16,440 nt of DNA from Candidatus Bathyarchaeota archaeon (GTDB taxonomy: Archaea; Thermoproteota; Bathyarchaeia; 40CM-2-53-6; RBG-13-38-9): the NCBI GenBank assembly GCA_023144075.1, contig JAGLGJ010000007.1, positions 1 to 16,440 on the forward strand, given 5' to 3'. Within the stretch, counting starts at the first letter, position 1. Each line of letters begins with the position of its first letter. Under the pieces are notes generated by a model. It was given only the letters and a program-made list of their open reading frames with translations. It did no database searches and was not told where the DNA came from. A program made the position numbers and the translations under genes. Positions 6,405 to 13,931 of this stretch are shown here, in pieces.

Positions 6405-8089
6405 TTTTTCATCTGGGCACGGCTGTCTGGTTTCCAATTCTTCATTATTTCTACAGAATCAACTTTGTGGAATAGAGGTTGGGGTTTACCTATTTTATGA
6501 CCGGCCGGTAAATGCATTTCGCCTGCGTTAAACCAATTCTGTTTGCCAACATCTTCCTTCAAGGCCAGTTGGTCCCATATGAGCTGAGAAGTCCGTGGTA
6601 GAAACGGATAAAGAACAATCGCGAGATTGCGAACAAGCTGGGAACATACATTTATCGTATTAGCTGCCGCCTGCTTATCACTCTTGATAAGATGCCATGG
6701 CTCCATCTTACTCATATACTCATTTCCAGACCTAGCGAGATCGACAACTGCCAATAATGCCTCTTTAAGTCTGAAACGATCCATTAAATCGCCAACCTTT
6801 GAAGGAACATTCTTCGCTATCGCGATAATTTCCTTATCTTTTTCAGAGATATCGTTTACTTCGGGTATACAACTTTCAAAGTTAGACTTGACAAATGTTA
6901 GAGTCCTATGGACAAAGTTACCCAGAATATCGTTCAGCTCAGTGTTTATGTGTCTCTCGAACTCTCTCCATGTAAAATTGGTATCCTTCATCTCGGGTCT
7001 GATACTTATCAAAACGTATCTCCAGTACTCGGGTTCAGCAACTTCAAGAGCTTCATCCATCCAAACGCCTATCCTGCGACTCTTTGAGAATTTACCTTGA
7101 CCCTCGTAAAGAATGAATTCTGTCGACGATACTTGCCAAGGCAATATGTAGTTCTCTTTGGATGCCATTAGAAGAGCTGGAAAAATTATTGTATGAAAAG
7201 GAATGTTGTCTTTCCCAATAAAGTGCACATTTTTAGTTTGTCTATTCTTCCAATATTCTTTCCATAAATCCGGATTTTTTTTATTCTGGAAAAATTCGAT
7301 TGAGGCCGATAGATATCCGAGGAGAGCTTCCATCCAAACGTAAATCGTTTTACCTTCTGATCCAGGGAATGGCGAGGGCACACCCCATTTATTATCACGG
7401 GTTAATGCCCTTGGTTTTAGGCCTTCCTCAATCCATCTCAACGAAAAATTCTTTGCGTTATCAGGCAATTGTTCATTTTTGGTTAAATAATTTTTTATAT
7501 CTTCCTCGAATCTGGGCAATTCAAAAAACCAATGAGTAGATGGCCGGATAGTTGGTTTAGATCCACAGAACACGCAATGCCAATCTATAAGTTCAATCGG
7601 ATCAAGTACTCTACCACAGTTTTCACATTGATCTCCACGAGCACTTTCGAATCCACAATAGGGACATTTACCCTCAACAAATCTGTCTGGAAGAAACCTG
7701 CTACATTTGTCGCAATGAGGAAGTTCAACGGTTTTCTTCGTTACATAGCTATTCTCATAGAGTTTAAGATAGAAAGACTGAGAGAATTTAATATGAGTTG
7801 GAGATTCTGTTCTTGTATAATTATCAAATGATATTGAATATTTCTTGAGAAGCTCAAGTATCAAATTATGGTATTTATCAGTTAATTCCTTTGGATTAAT
7901 GCCTTTTCGTAAAGCTTCAACCTCTATTGGGGTTCCATGTTCATCTGATCCAGTTACTGCAATGACATCCTCGCCTTTAAGACGTAGATATCTTGTGTAG
8001 ACATCTGCCGAAAGTAAATGAATAAAAGTACCTAAATGAGGGACTGAATTAACATATGGCCACGCCGAATTTACAATCCATCTGCCCAA
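6401..8089 (-). CDS. metG: Methionyl-tRNA synthetase (class I, archaeal type)
   Basis: It charges tRNA-Met, elongator and initiator, with methionine. The Rossmann catalytic domain starts at once, with the HIGH equivalent P-H-L-G at 17-20. Four CxxC pairs follow (Cys126/129, 142/145, 155/158, 172/175), giving the two zinc knuckles of MetRS. Further on are W-M-E-A-L-L-G-Y (252-259) and the KMSKS equivalent K-F-S-K-S (333-337), here with Phe for Met. The alpha-helical anticodon domain ends with L-Y-P-F-L-P-R-T-S. At 562 residues it ends without the C-terminal EMAP-like tRNA-binding domain, which archaea often encode separately; I do not see that partner here. The start is TTG 8089, with AAGGTGG about 7 bases upstream. 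It diverges from aIF2-beta and shares an ATGA overlap with the PHP gene. Confidence 0.95.
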   Translation of the reverse strand: MGRWIVNSAWPYVNSVPHLGTFIHLLSADVYTRYLRLKGEDVIAVTGSDEHGTPIEVEALRKGINPKELTDKYHNLILELLKKYSISFDNYTRTESPTHIKFSQSFYLKLYENSYVTKKTVELPHCDKCSRFLPDRFVEGKCPYCGFESARGDQCENCGRVLDPIELIDWHCVFCGSKPTIRPSTHWFFELPRFEEDIKNYLTKNEQLPDNAKNFSLRWIEEGLKPRALTRDNKWGVPSPFPGSEGKTIYVWMEALLGYLSASIEFFQNKKNPDLWKEYWKNRQTKNVHFIGKDNIPFHTIIFPALLMASKENYILPWQVSSTEFILYEGQGKFSKSRRIGVWMDEALEVAEPEYWRYVLISIRPEMKDTNFTWREFERHINTELNDILGNFVHRTLTFVKSNFESCIPEVNDISEKDKEIIAIAKNVPSKVGDLMDRFRLKEALLAVVDLARSGNEYMSKMEPWHLIKSDKQAAANTINVCSQLVRNLAIVLYPFLPRTSQLIWDQLALKEDVGKQNWFNAGEMHLPAGHKIGKPQPLFHKVDSVEIMKNWKPDSRAQMKK

Positions 8090-8244
8090 TCTGAACCACC
8101 TTGTCTATGAAGATAGAAATGATTGACTTCTAACACACACACTCTAACTCATTAAAATATTCTCTAAGATCAATACCTGTCATAAAATTACACTTAAAAA
8201 AATGTCCAACTTAAATACTCCTATCTCAAAGGAATTCATGAATA

Positions 8245-8682
8245 ATGGAATGGGTAGACAAAATGGACGACAACGACAAATACTTGAAATCTCTTGACAA
8301 AGCTCTGGAGAAAATACCTGAAAAAAGTGTGAGCGCCGAACGTTTCGAAGAACCGAAGCCCGAGATAATGGTCTTTGGAAGGTCAAAGACTATGGTAGCT
8401 AACTTCGCAGACATAGCAAAAAAACTAAACAGGGATCCACAACATATCTTAAAATTTCTCTCCAAAGAGTTAGCTACAAAGTGCAATTTTGATGGACAAA
8501 GAGTTTTCTTCCAAGGCAAATTTCGAGAAGAACCCATAACACGACTACTACACATCTACATCACAAATTATGTTATCTGCACCATTTGCCATCGACCAGA
8601 TACAAAGGTAGAAAAATCAGGAAGATACCTTTCATTAGTATGCGAGGCTTGCGGAGCAAAATCACCAGCGAGACCATTATAG
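8245..8682 (+). CDS. Translation initiation factor aIF2, beta subunit
   Basis: aIF2-beta is the smallest part of the aIF2 trimer that carries initiator Met-tRNA to the small ribosomal subunit. The 145-residue length is normal. An acidic N-terminal helix of the gamma-binding type (residues 10-23) is followed by the alpha/beta core (V-A-N-F-A-D-I-A-K-K-L-N-R). A C-terminal zinc ribbon has Cys112/115 and Cys133/136 (C-T-I-C and C-E-A-C). ATG 8245 has AAAGGA about 11 bases upstream; the inner ATG 8263 (M-D-D-N-D) is possible. It stands head to head with the gene for MetRS, which makes the Met-tRNA that aIF2 carries, and 10 bases before DUF424. A TTAAATA-like element near 8212 may be its promoter. 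Confidence 0.95.
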   Translation: MEWVDKMDDNDKYLKSLDKALEKIPEKSVSAERFEEPKPEIMVFGRSKTMVANFADIAKKLNRDPQHILKFLSKELATKCNFDGQRVFFQGKFREEPITRLLHIYITNYVICTICHRPDTKVEKSGRYLSLVCEACGAKSPARPL

Positions 8683-8692
8683 GGTCACTAAT

Positions 8693-8992
8693 TTGGAAAA
8701 AGTATTTGTAAAAAAATACTGTAGCGGAAAAAATATTCTTGTCGCTGTCTGTGACAAGGATTTGATAGGGAAAACTCTAAGAGATGGAAAAATAAAACTC
8801 GAAATTAAAAAGGAATTTTATGGTGACCGATTAATAACTCCAGAAGAAGCTGCGAAAGCTCTTTCAGAGGCAAATACAGGAAATATGGTAGGTAAGAATT
8901 CGGTGAAAATAGCGATAGAGAGAAATCTTGTGGATCCATCTGCCGTAATACATATTGCGGGAATACCGCACGTCCATATCGTCAGACTTTAA
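8693..8992 (+). CDS. DUF424 domain protein
   Basis: The 99 residues match the archaeal DUF424 family end to end: a first strand with basic residues, C-D-K-D-L-I-G-K-T-L-R (20-30), E-F-Y-G-D (41-45), a helix T-P-E-E-A-A-K-A-L, then G-N-M-V-G-K and a final I-A-G-I-P-H-V-H-I. The function is unknown. Its position 10 bases after aIF2-beta suggests they are co-transcribed, and in several archaea the family is found next to translation factors, which hints at a ribosome- or tRNA-linked role. The start is TTG 8693, with only a weak GGTCA-like site upstream. Translation is probably coupled to the aIF2-beta stop. Confidence 0.88.
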   Translation: MEKVFVKKYCSGKNILVAVCDKDLIGKTLRDGKIKLEIKKEFYGDRLITPEEAAKALSEANTGNMVGKNSVKIAIERNLVDPSAVIHIAGIPHVHIVRL

Positions 8993-9038
8993 CATTCACA
9001 ACAAACGGTTTCTAACAATTGCATTCTCCAGTAATACA

Positions 9039-9500
9039 ATGTTTAATAGAAACCAAGAAGACAGAGAAATATGGACAAAAAAAATGTCTAGTTCAATTTA
9101 TGAACAATTCACCCACTCCAGTTTGTTCAATATTGCTATAATTGGAATGGTATTCTCTGGATTTTTTTCTCCATACATATTTATAGATATGAGTATAGAA
9201 GCCCCATCAACTGCATCTGTTGACCAAACATTCATCATTTCCGGTAACAGCTATTCATCAGCCGCTGAAAGAGTAAACCTATATCTCCTCGATAAAAAAG
9301 AGCCAATCGGATATGCTATTGTAAACATTAGACCACCATACACTTTCGAATTTGAGATAACAGTTACCAAAGACAGCCTCAGCGTGAATGGTGTAACATT
9401 CTATGAAGGGCCAACTGAAGGCAAACCTTTTCATTTTTATGTAACATCAACTACTCGCCGTTACAATATCAGCCCAATAGTTTCTGTTACTATTGAATAA
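9039..9500 (+). CDS. Membrane-anchored protein with a possible extracellular Ig-like domain
   Basis: I do not recognise the family. From ATG 9039 the protein has 153 residues: a charged N-tail, one hydrophobic segment at about 29-49 (L-F-N-I-A-I-I-G-M-V-F-S-G-F-F), and then about 100 residues rich in Ser, Thr, Tyr and alternating hydrophobics. The latter look like an all-beta domain (M-S-I-E-A-P-S-T-A-S-V-D-Q-T-F-I-I-S-G-N, then Y-T-F-E-F-E-I-T-V). That pattern is typical of archaeal surface Ig-like domains. The hydrophobic stretch could be an uncleaved anchor or a signal peptide. The start is unsure: ATG 9084 gives a shorter N-tail, and neither has a clear ribosome site. It follows DUF424 but is not part of the translation block, and opens the stretch that separates DUF424 from aIF1A. 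Confidence 0.6.
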   Translation: MFNRNQEDREIWTKKMSSSIYEQFTHSSLFNIAIIGMVFSGFFSPYIFIDMSIEAPSTASVDQTFIISGNSYSSAAERVNLYLLDKKEPIGYAIVNIRPPYTFEFEITVTKDSLSVNGVTFYEGPTEGKPFHFYVTSTTRRYNISPIVSVTIE

Positions 9501-9938
9501 TTAAACAACTGGAAACCGAAATACAATTCCTACAGTACAGTAGCAATCATGATATAATTAATAAAAAGAAAAAATCAAATGCTAATCCATTAATCTGGAT
9601 AGCTAATTTTCAATTTCCTGTTTGCAGGCTTTACAAAGGTGAATGTGAAGATAGTAATCATCTTGGTTCAGTGTTTGACTACAATGAGGGCAGACCGACT
9701 GTTCCACTAACATATTACATCTAGATACTACTCATAGTAATATCATTTAACCATTTCCGGTAATACCTTTTTCTTTCCCTTCAGTCAAGAGAGGCATAAC
9801 ATCACATAAAAAAATCATCGAGCTAAGCCAATCTACATTGAGTCAAACTAGGACAGCCAGTTCGTTAAGAACCTATAAAGATCTTCACGAATATCAAAAT
9901 GCCCAATATAAAAAAGAATAATTTTGAGGAACTAAATT
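9501..9938. other. 438-base region, mostly without clear genes
   Basis: Apart from the small zinc-motif frame on the minus strand (9603-9713), I see no convincing gene here. It is AT-rich, has many stops in all frames and contains no clear tRNA or terminator. Minus-strand traces just upstream of the zinc gene (9714-9797) look partly coding but are broken by stops or frame changes. It may be a decaying stretch. Confidence 0.5.
9603..9713 (-). CDS. Very small zinc-finger-like protein, 36 residues
   Basis: ATG 9713 to TAG 9603-9605 encodes 36 residues with four well-spaced cysteines and histidines between them: C8-P-H-C11, then Y-Y-L-H-I-H-L-C27-K-A-C30. Two CxxC knuckles 15 residues apart fit one zinc site. 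It is too short to be random-looking in this respect, but there is no clear ribosome site. Coding-like sequence lies further upstream in the same and another frame (M-P-L-L-T-E-G-K-E-K from ATG 9797, and R-Y-Y-R-K-W-L-N-D one frame over). It may therefore be the C-terminal end of a longer protein of about 63 residues that has been frameshifted. The function is unknown; nucleic-acid or protein binding is possible. Confidence 0.45.
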   Translation of the reverse strand: MLVEQSVCPHCSQTLNQDDYYLHIHLCKACKQEIEN

Positions 9939-10532
9939 TTGAATAGCAGATTACTTGATCTAGTTAAAAAGCGAAAAACAACTAGAATATTTGACAGTAG
10001 AGAACTAAACTCTGAAGATTTACTCTATTGCATAAGAGTCGCTATACAAGCTCCGTCTGGAGCAAATCGCTAACCATGGCGATTCTTGATAATTGACGAT
10101 CCCCACCTCAGAAAAGAATTGAGAGAGAAATGTGAAGAGCAGGAAAAGATATTTCATGAGAATGTTAATGCGGAATTGAAAGAATGGTTTAGATCAAAAG
10201 AGATCATGTGGCATAAACCCCATCTAACATCCGCACCTAGTCTGCTAACTATTTTTTCCGATCAAGATATGGTATATGCTACAGAGAGCACCTGGTTGGC
10301 AATAGGCTACATATTAATAGCCATAGAAGAGAAGTCTCTATCAACAGTGACTTACACACCACCTCATCCCGAAGGTCTTCGAGAATTATTTGGGACACCG
10401 GAAAAATTTAGGCTAGAGACAATTCTACCAATAGGCTACTCAGCAGATCCTAAACAGAAAGAAGAAAGACAATCAACAGAGAAACTAATCTACAGAAATT
10501 GTTGGGCAGAAAATATTAACGAAAACGTATAA
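9939..10532 (+). pseudogene. Nitroreductase-family (FMN) protein interrupted by one in-frame TAA
   Basis: Nitroreductase-family enzymes use FMN and NAD(P)H to reduce nitro groups, quinones and similar compounds. TTG 9939 with GAGGA (9926-9930) upstream starts a frame reading S-R-L-L-D-L-V-K-K-R-K-T-T-R-I-F-D, then A-I-Q-A-P-S-G-A-N-R, then TAA (10071-10073), then P-W-R-F-L-I-I-D-D-P. The family motif is A-P-S-(G/x)-x-N-x-Q-P-W-x-F, so the stop sits exactly where Gln is expected; CAA to TAA is one base. After the stop the frame stays open to 10532 and carries the later motifs T-E-S-T-W-L-A-I-G-Y and L-P-I-G-Y. Total length would be about 197 residues, normal for the family. Lacking part of the FMN site, neither piece would work alone. 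It is a fresh nonsense mutation or a sequencing error. Confidence 0.85.
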
Positions 10533-10672
10533 GTCAATATTGAAATACCTAACACCTTATGCTTAACTAAAAATTAATTGCATTTAATCTAAACCTTTAT
10601 CTGCTGTACTGAGTTCATGGTTACCAAACTGGATCCTGAATACCAATAACTAATGCGGAGCCTAAAACGAAA

Positions 10673-10978
10673 ATGGGAAAGAAAAAGGTACTAAGTGAAG
10701 GAGAGCTAAAACAACTAGTTACTCCTGTGCCAGGTCAAGTTGTAGGATTTGTCACACAACTACTTGGATTCGATAGAGTTCGAGTAAAATGCGCTGATGG
10801 TTATGAAAGGCTCTGTAGAATAAGAGGGAAGATGAAAAGAAGAGTCTGGGTTAGACTCGGTGACGCGGTTCTGGTTGAACCTTGGGACTTTCAGTTCAAA
10901 GAACGTGGAGATATTCGTTGGCGTTATACTAAGAGTCAAGTACATACTCTCAGAGAACGTGGGCATCTTCCAGCATAA
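10673..10978 (+). CDS. Translation initiation factor aIF1A
   Basis: aIF1A binds the small subunit near the A site and, with aIF1 and aIF2, helps select the start codon. The 101-residue protein has a basic start (M-G-K-K-K), then an S1/OB-fold barrel: G-Q-V-V-G-F-V-T-Q-L-L-G-F-D-R-V-R-V, C-A-D-G-Y-E-R-L-C-R-I-R-G-K, R-V-W-V-R-L-G-D and V-L-V-E-P-W-D. The basic C-terminal tail is typical. The start ATG 10673 has no strong ribosome site. It is 12 bases before the RIO1 gene, so it heads the block aIF1A-RIO1-KH-top6B-top6A; the spacer upstream (10533-10672) must hold the promoter. Confidence 0.95.
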   Translation: MGKKKVLSEGELKQLVTPVPGQVVGFVTQLLGFDRVRVKCADGYERLCRIRGKMKRRVWVRLGDAVLVEPWDFQFKERGDIRWRYTKSQVHTLRERGHLPA

Positions 10979-10990
10979 TAGGGAGAGATT

Positions 10991-11794
10991 TTGAAAAAAA
11001 GTTTTGATGACAAGGTACGAGAGAGACTAAGACATAGAGAAAGAAGGCAAGACATTGAAAGGCGTATGCGTAAGAAAAGAAGCGAAGATATGCAGGTACT
11101 TGAAGAAGTCTTCGATAAAACTACTCTAATGACAATTTATAGTCTTATGAACAAAGGTTACATCCAAGATATTTTTGGAGCTCTTAGATCAGGCAAAGAA
11201 TCTAAGCTATATTGGGGAAGAGACACAGGAAACATCGATATTGCACTCAAAATATATTTGACAACATCATCTGAATTCAAAAAGGGCATGCAGAAATACA
11301 TCGACGCCGATCGCAGATTCCAACAGATTGATCGTAGTACAAAATCTCTTATTTATTTGTGGGCACGAAAGGAATTCGACAATCTCAAAGATGCGCAAGA
11401 ATCAGGAGTCAATGTTCCAAAAAGAATAGCTATAGAGAAGAACATACTCATAATGGAATTTATAGGAGAGAATGGTGTGCCTGCTCCTCTTTTAAGAGAG
11501 TCAAATTTGAAAGATCCGGAAAGGACATTTAATCAATTGATTGAAAACATAACGAAATTATATGGGCAAGCTAGACTCGTGCATGGAGACCTTAGCGAAT
11601 ATAACATTATGATCTGGAAGAATAAAGTTGTCATTTTTGATCTTTCTCAAGCAGTCAGATTGGAACATCCTATGGCAGAACATTTTTTGAAGCGAGACTT
11701 ATCGAATATAATAAAATATTTCACAAATACAGGGATACAAATTCCAGAACCTGATGAACTATATAGGCAAGTTGTAGGCGAGAATGCAGACTAA
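10991..11794 (+). CDS. RIO1-type serine/threonine protein kinase (ATPase of small-subunit maturation)
   Basis: RIO1 acts as an ATPase in late 30S/40S maturation in eukaryotes and, by inference, in archaea. In 267 residues one sees a basic N-tail, the glycine-poor RIO P-loop S-G-K-E-S (67-71), the invariant Lys87 in A-L-K-I-Y, the catalytic loop H-G-D-L-S-E-Y-N (198-205; Asp200, Asn205) and the metal-binding I-F-D-L-S-Q (Asp217). S-E-Y-N and D-L-S-Q-A-V are RIO1 rather than RIO2 hallmarks. There is no winged-helix N-domain, which RIO2 would have. The start is TTG 10991 with GGGAGAG about 4 bases upstream. The 3' end overlaps the KH gene by 11 bases. Confidence 0.95.
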   Translation: MKKSFDDKVRERLRHRERRQDIERRMRKKRSEDMQVLEEVFDKTTLMTIYSLMNKGYIQDIFGALRSGKESKLYWGRDTGNIDIALKIYLTTSSEFKKGMQKYIDADRRFQQIDRSTKSLIYLWARKEFDNLKDAQESGVNVPKRIAIEKNILIMEFIGENGVPAPLLRESNLKDPERTFNQLIENITKLYGQARLVHGDLSEYNIMIWKNKVVIFDLSQAVRLEHPMAEHFLKRDLSNIIKYFTNTGIQIPEPDELYRQVVGENAD

Positions 11795-12353
11795 ATTTAA
11801 TGTGACTATTCCCCAAGATAGAATCGGGGCGCTTGTAGGTGAAGAGGGCGAAATAAAACAGAGAATAGAAAGCACCTTCAGAGCCAAACTCAACATCAAC
11901 AGTGAAAGCGGAATAGTAGAATTGACGCTGGTATCTGAAGAGGGGGACGCGGCTTCCTTGTTAAAAGCACGCGACATAGTAACTGCGATGGGAAGAGGTT
12001 TTTCTCCTGATCGCGCATTTGCACTAAGAGATGACGAGATAATCCTAGACATCATAGATCTAAGAGAGATATTCGGAAGAAACGAGGATACTATTTCAAG
12101 AATCAAAGGAAGAGTAATCGGTCGAGGGGGAAAAACACGAATTCTTATAGAAGAATTAACGAGAACTGACGTATCAATATATGGGCATACAATATCCTTG
12201 ATTGGCGACTATGATTCCATCTCAATAGCAAGAGAGGCGACATTATTGCTATTGGAAGGCAAACAGCACTCAACAGTCTATAAGTTCTTAAGGCAACGTA
12301 GACGTGAGCAGAAAATTAAAAAAATAACAGAGTTATGGGAGCCAACGAAGTGA
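11784..12353 (+). CDS. KH-domain RNA-binding protein (Pno1/Dim2-like)
   Basis: The 189-residue protein has two KH modules. The first has R-I-G-A-L-V-G-E-E-G-E-I-K (13-25). The second has I-K-G-R-V-I-G-R-G-G-K-T-R (107-119), whose G-R-G-G loop is the classical RNA-gripping GxxG. The length and tandem arrangement match archaeal relatives of Pno1/Dim2, which in eukaryotes binds the 3' end of small-subunit rRNA during maturation, together with RIO1. The first GxxG is G-E-E-G, with two acidic residues, and probably binds RNA poorly. ATG 11784 overlaps the RIO1 end by 11 bases, so translation is coupled. The C-terminal tail (F-L-R-Q-R-R-R-E-Q-K-I-K-K) is basic. Confidence 0.93.
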   Translation: MQTKFNVTIPQDRIGALVGEEGEIKQRIESTFRAKLNINSESGIVELTLVSEEGDAASLLKARDIVTAMGRGFSPDRAFALRDDEIILDIIDLREIFGRNEDTISRIKGRVIGRGGKTRILIEELTRTDVSIYGHTISLIGDYDSISIAREATLLLLEGKQHSTVYKFLRQRRREQKIKKITELWEPTK

Positions 12354-12407
12354 TCATAGAATTCTGGGACTCATCAAATTCGATTTAGTAAAAAGGTGAT
12401 GTCTAAT

Positions 12408-13931
12408 ATGTCTGAGACCTTTCAGGAAATTAGTCCTGCAGACTTCTTCTATCGAAATAGAGACATTGCAGGATTCACTAATCCATCCAGAGCAATATAT
12501 TCGACAATACGAGAATTGGTAGAGAATTCTCTAGACGCCTGCGAAATTAACGGGATCCTCCCAGAAATCTACATTAGAATTTCACCAGAAAAAGAACCTA
12601 CCTCTGATCCAAGCATCTACAAAATAAGAATTGAAGATAATGGGTCAGGTATACCATCTAATATTATTCCTTCAGCTTTCGGTCAGGTCCTTTTCGGATC
12701 AAAATACAAACTCAGACAAACTCGCGGAACATTTGGATTAGGCGGAAAAATGGCAGTACTCTACGGACAAATCACAACTCACGGACAGGCAAAAATCATT
12801 TCAAGCATTGGTGGTCCCAAAAGTTACGAATATACGCTTACAATGGACATCCAGAAAAATAGGCCAATAGTGATTAAGAATAAGACCCATAGAAATAAAT
12901 CTCAGTGGCATGGAACCATTGTAGAATTTACAACTGAAGCTGACTACTCGAGAGCCATGGCGAAGATACTCGACTACCTCAAACAGACAGCGATTGTCGT
13001 GCCTTATGCAAATCTTACATTCGTAGATCCGAAAGGAAGATTTTACAAATTCGATCGAGCAACAACTTTGATGCCTAAACCTCCAACCGAAACTATACCT
13101 CATCCACATGGCATAGACATTGAGACATTGAAACGAATGATTGAAGCTACGAATTCAAGAACAATGAAAGATTTCATGAAACGCCATTTTCAGAGGGTTG
13201 GCGAATCCACAGCAAGAAAATTTCTTGAATTCGCAGATATTAGCTATAAAAGAAAACCGAAAAATCTCACACCAGAAGAGATCGTGAAGTTTGTATATGC
13301 GGTTAAAAATTATGAGGGATTTTTATCACCAGATGCAACTTGTCTATCTCCTTTAGGTAAAGAGCTTCTGAATACAGGGATTAAGAAAGAACTTAATCCA
13401 GAATTTATAGCGGTGCATCAGAGAAGGCCCGCAGCCTACTCAGGTTATCCTTTCATCGTAGAGGTTGGAGTAGCATATGGTGGCGAAATTCCCAAATCAG
13501 CTGGAATTCTACTTTATAGATTTGCAAATCGAATACCTCTACTTTTTGATGAAGCCAGCGACATTTCTTACAAAGTAACAAACGATATGATGAATTGGAG
13601 ACATTACAGAGTTCTACCAGACACCCCACTTGCCGTATTTGTGCATATATGCAGTACCAAGATCCCATACAAAACCGTCGGTAAAGAATTCATTGCAGAT
13701 AGACCCGAAGTTGAACATGAAGTAATTAATGCTTTAAGAGAGGTCGCCAGACATCTATCACTCTATTTATCCAAAAAACACCATATGGAAAGAGAAAAGA
13801 AAAGACTTGACGTATTCTCAAAATATTTACCAAAGATCGCTAGATTCTCAACCAAGCTTGCTAAAAAGAAAAAGATTCCAGATGTTAAAAAACTCATGAG
13901 GAGTGCAGCAAGATATGCCAAGGAAGAGTAA
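12408..13931 (+). CDS. top6B: DNA topoisomerase VI subunit B (GHKL ATPase)
   Basis: Top6B binds ATP and clamps DNA for the double-strand passage done with Top6A. From ATG 12408 it has 507 residues. The GHKL ATPase motifs are E-L-V-E-N-S-L-D-A (N box, Asn40), D-N-G-S-G-I (77-82) and G-T-F-G-L-G-G-K-M (107-115). A helix-two-turn-helix and a transducer domain follow, and the C-terminus is rich in basic helices. The start is chosen at 12408 because AAAAGGTGAT (12391-12400) lies 7 bases upstream. GTG 12396 and ATG 12399 are in frame but overlap the ribosome site. It ends 17 bases inside top6A and follows the KH gene by 54 bases. Confidence 0.96.
   Translation: MSETFQEISPADFFYRNRDIAGFTNPSRAIYSTIRELVENSLDACEINGILPEIYIRISPEKEPTSDPSIYKIRIEDNGSGIPSNIIPSAFGQVLFGSKYKLRQTRGTFGLGGKMAVLYGQITTHGQAKIISSIGGPKSYEYTLTMDIQKNRPIVIKNKTHRNKSQWHGTIVEFTTEADYSRAMAKILDYLKQTAIVVPYANLTFVDPKGRFYKFDRATTLMPKPPTETIPHPHGIDIETLKRMIEATNSRTMKDFMKRHFQRVGESTARKFLEFADISYKRKPKNLTPEEIVKFVYAVKNYEGFLSPDATCLSPLGKELLNTGIKKELNPEFIAVHQRRPAAYSGYPFIVEVGVAYGGEIPKSAGILLYRFANRIPLLFDEASDISYKVTNDMMNWRHYRVLPDTPLAVFVHICSTKIPYKTVGKEFIADRPEVEHEVINALREVARHLSLYLSKKHHMEREKKRLDVFSKYLPKIARFSTKLAKKKKIPDVKKLMRSAARYAKEE

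Noticed and set aside
6627..7100. Open 157-codon frame on the plus strand inside MetRS
   Set aside because: It lies antisense to the strongly supported MetRS, with no ribosome site or motif. Similar antisense frames at 1270-1665, 2176-2451 and 12801-13109 were dropped for the same reason.
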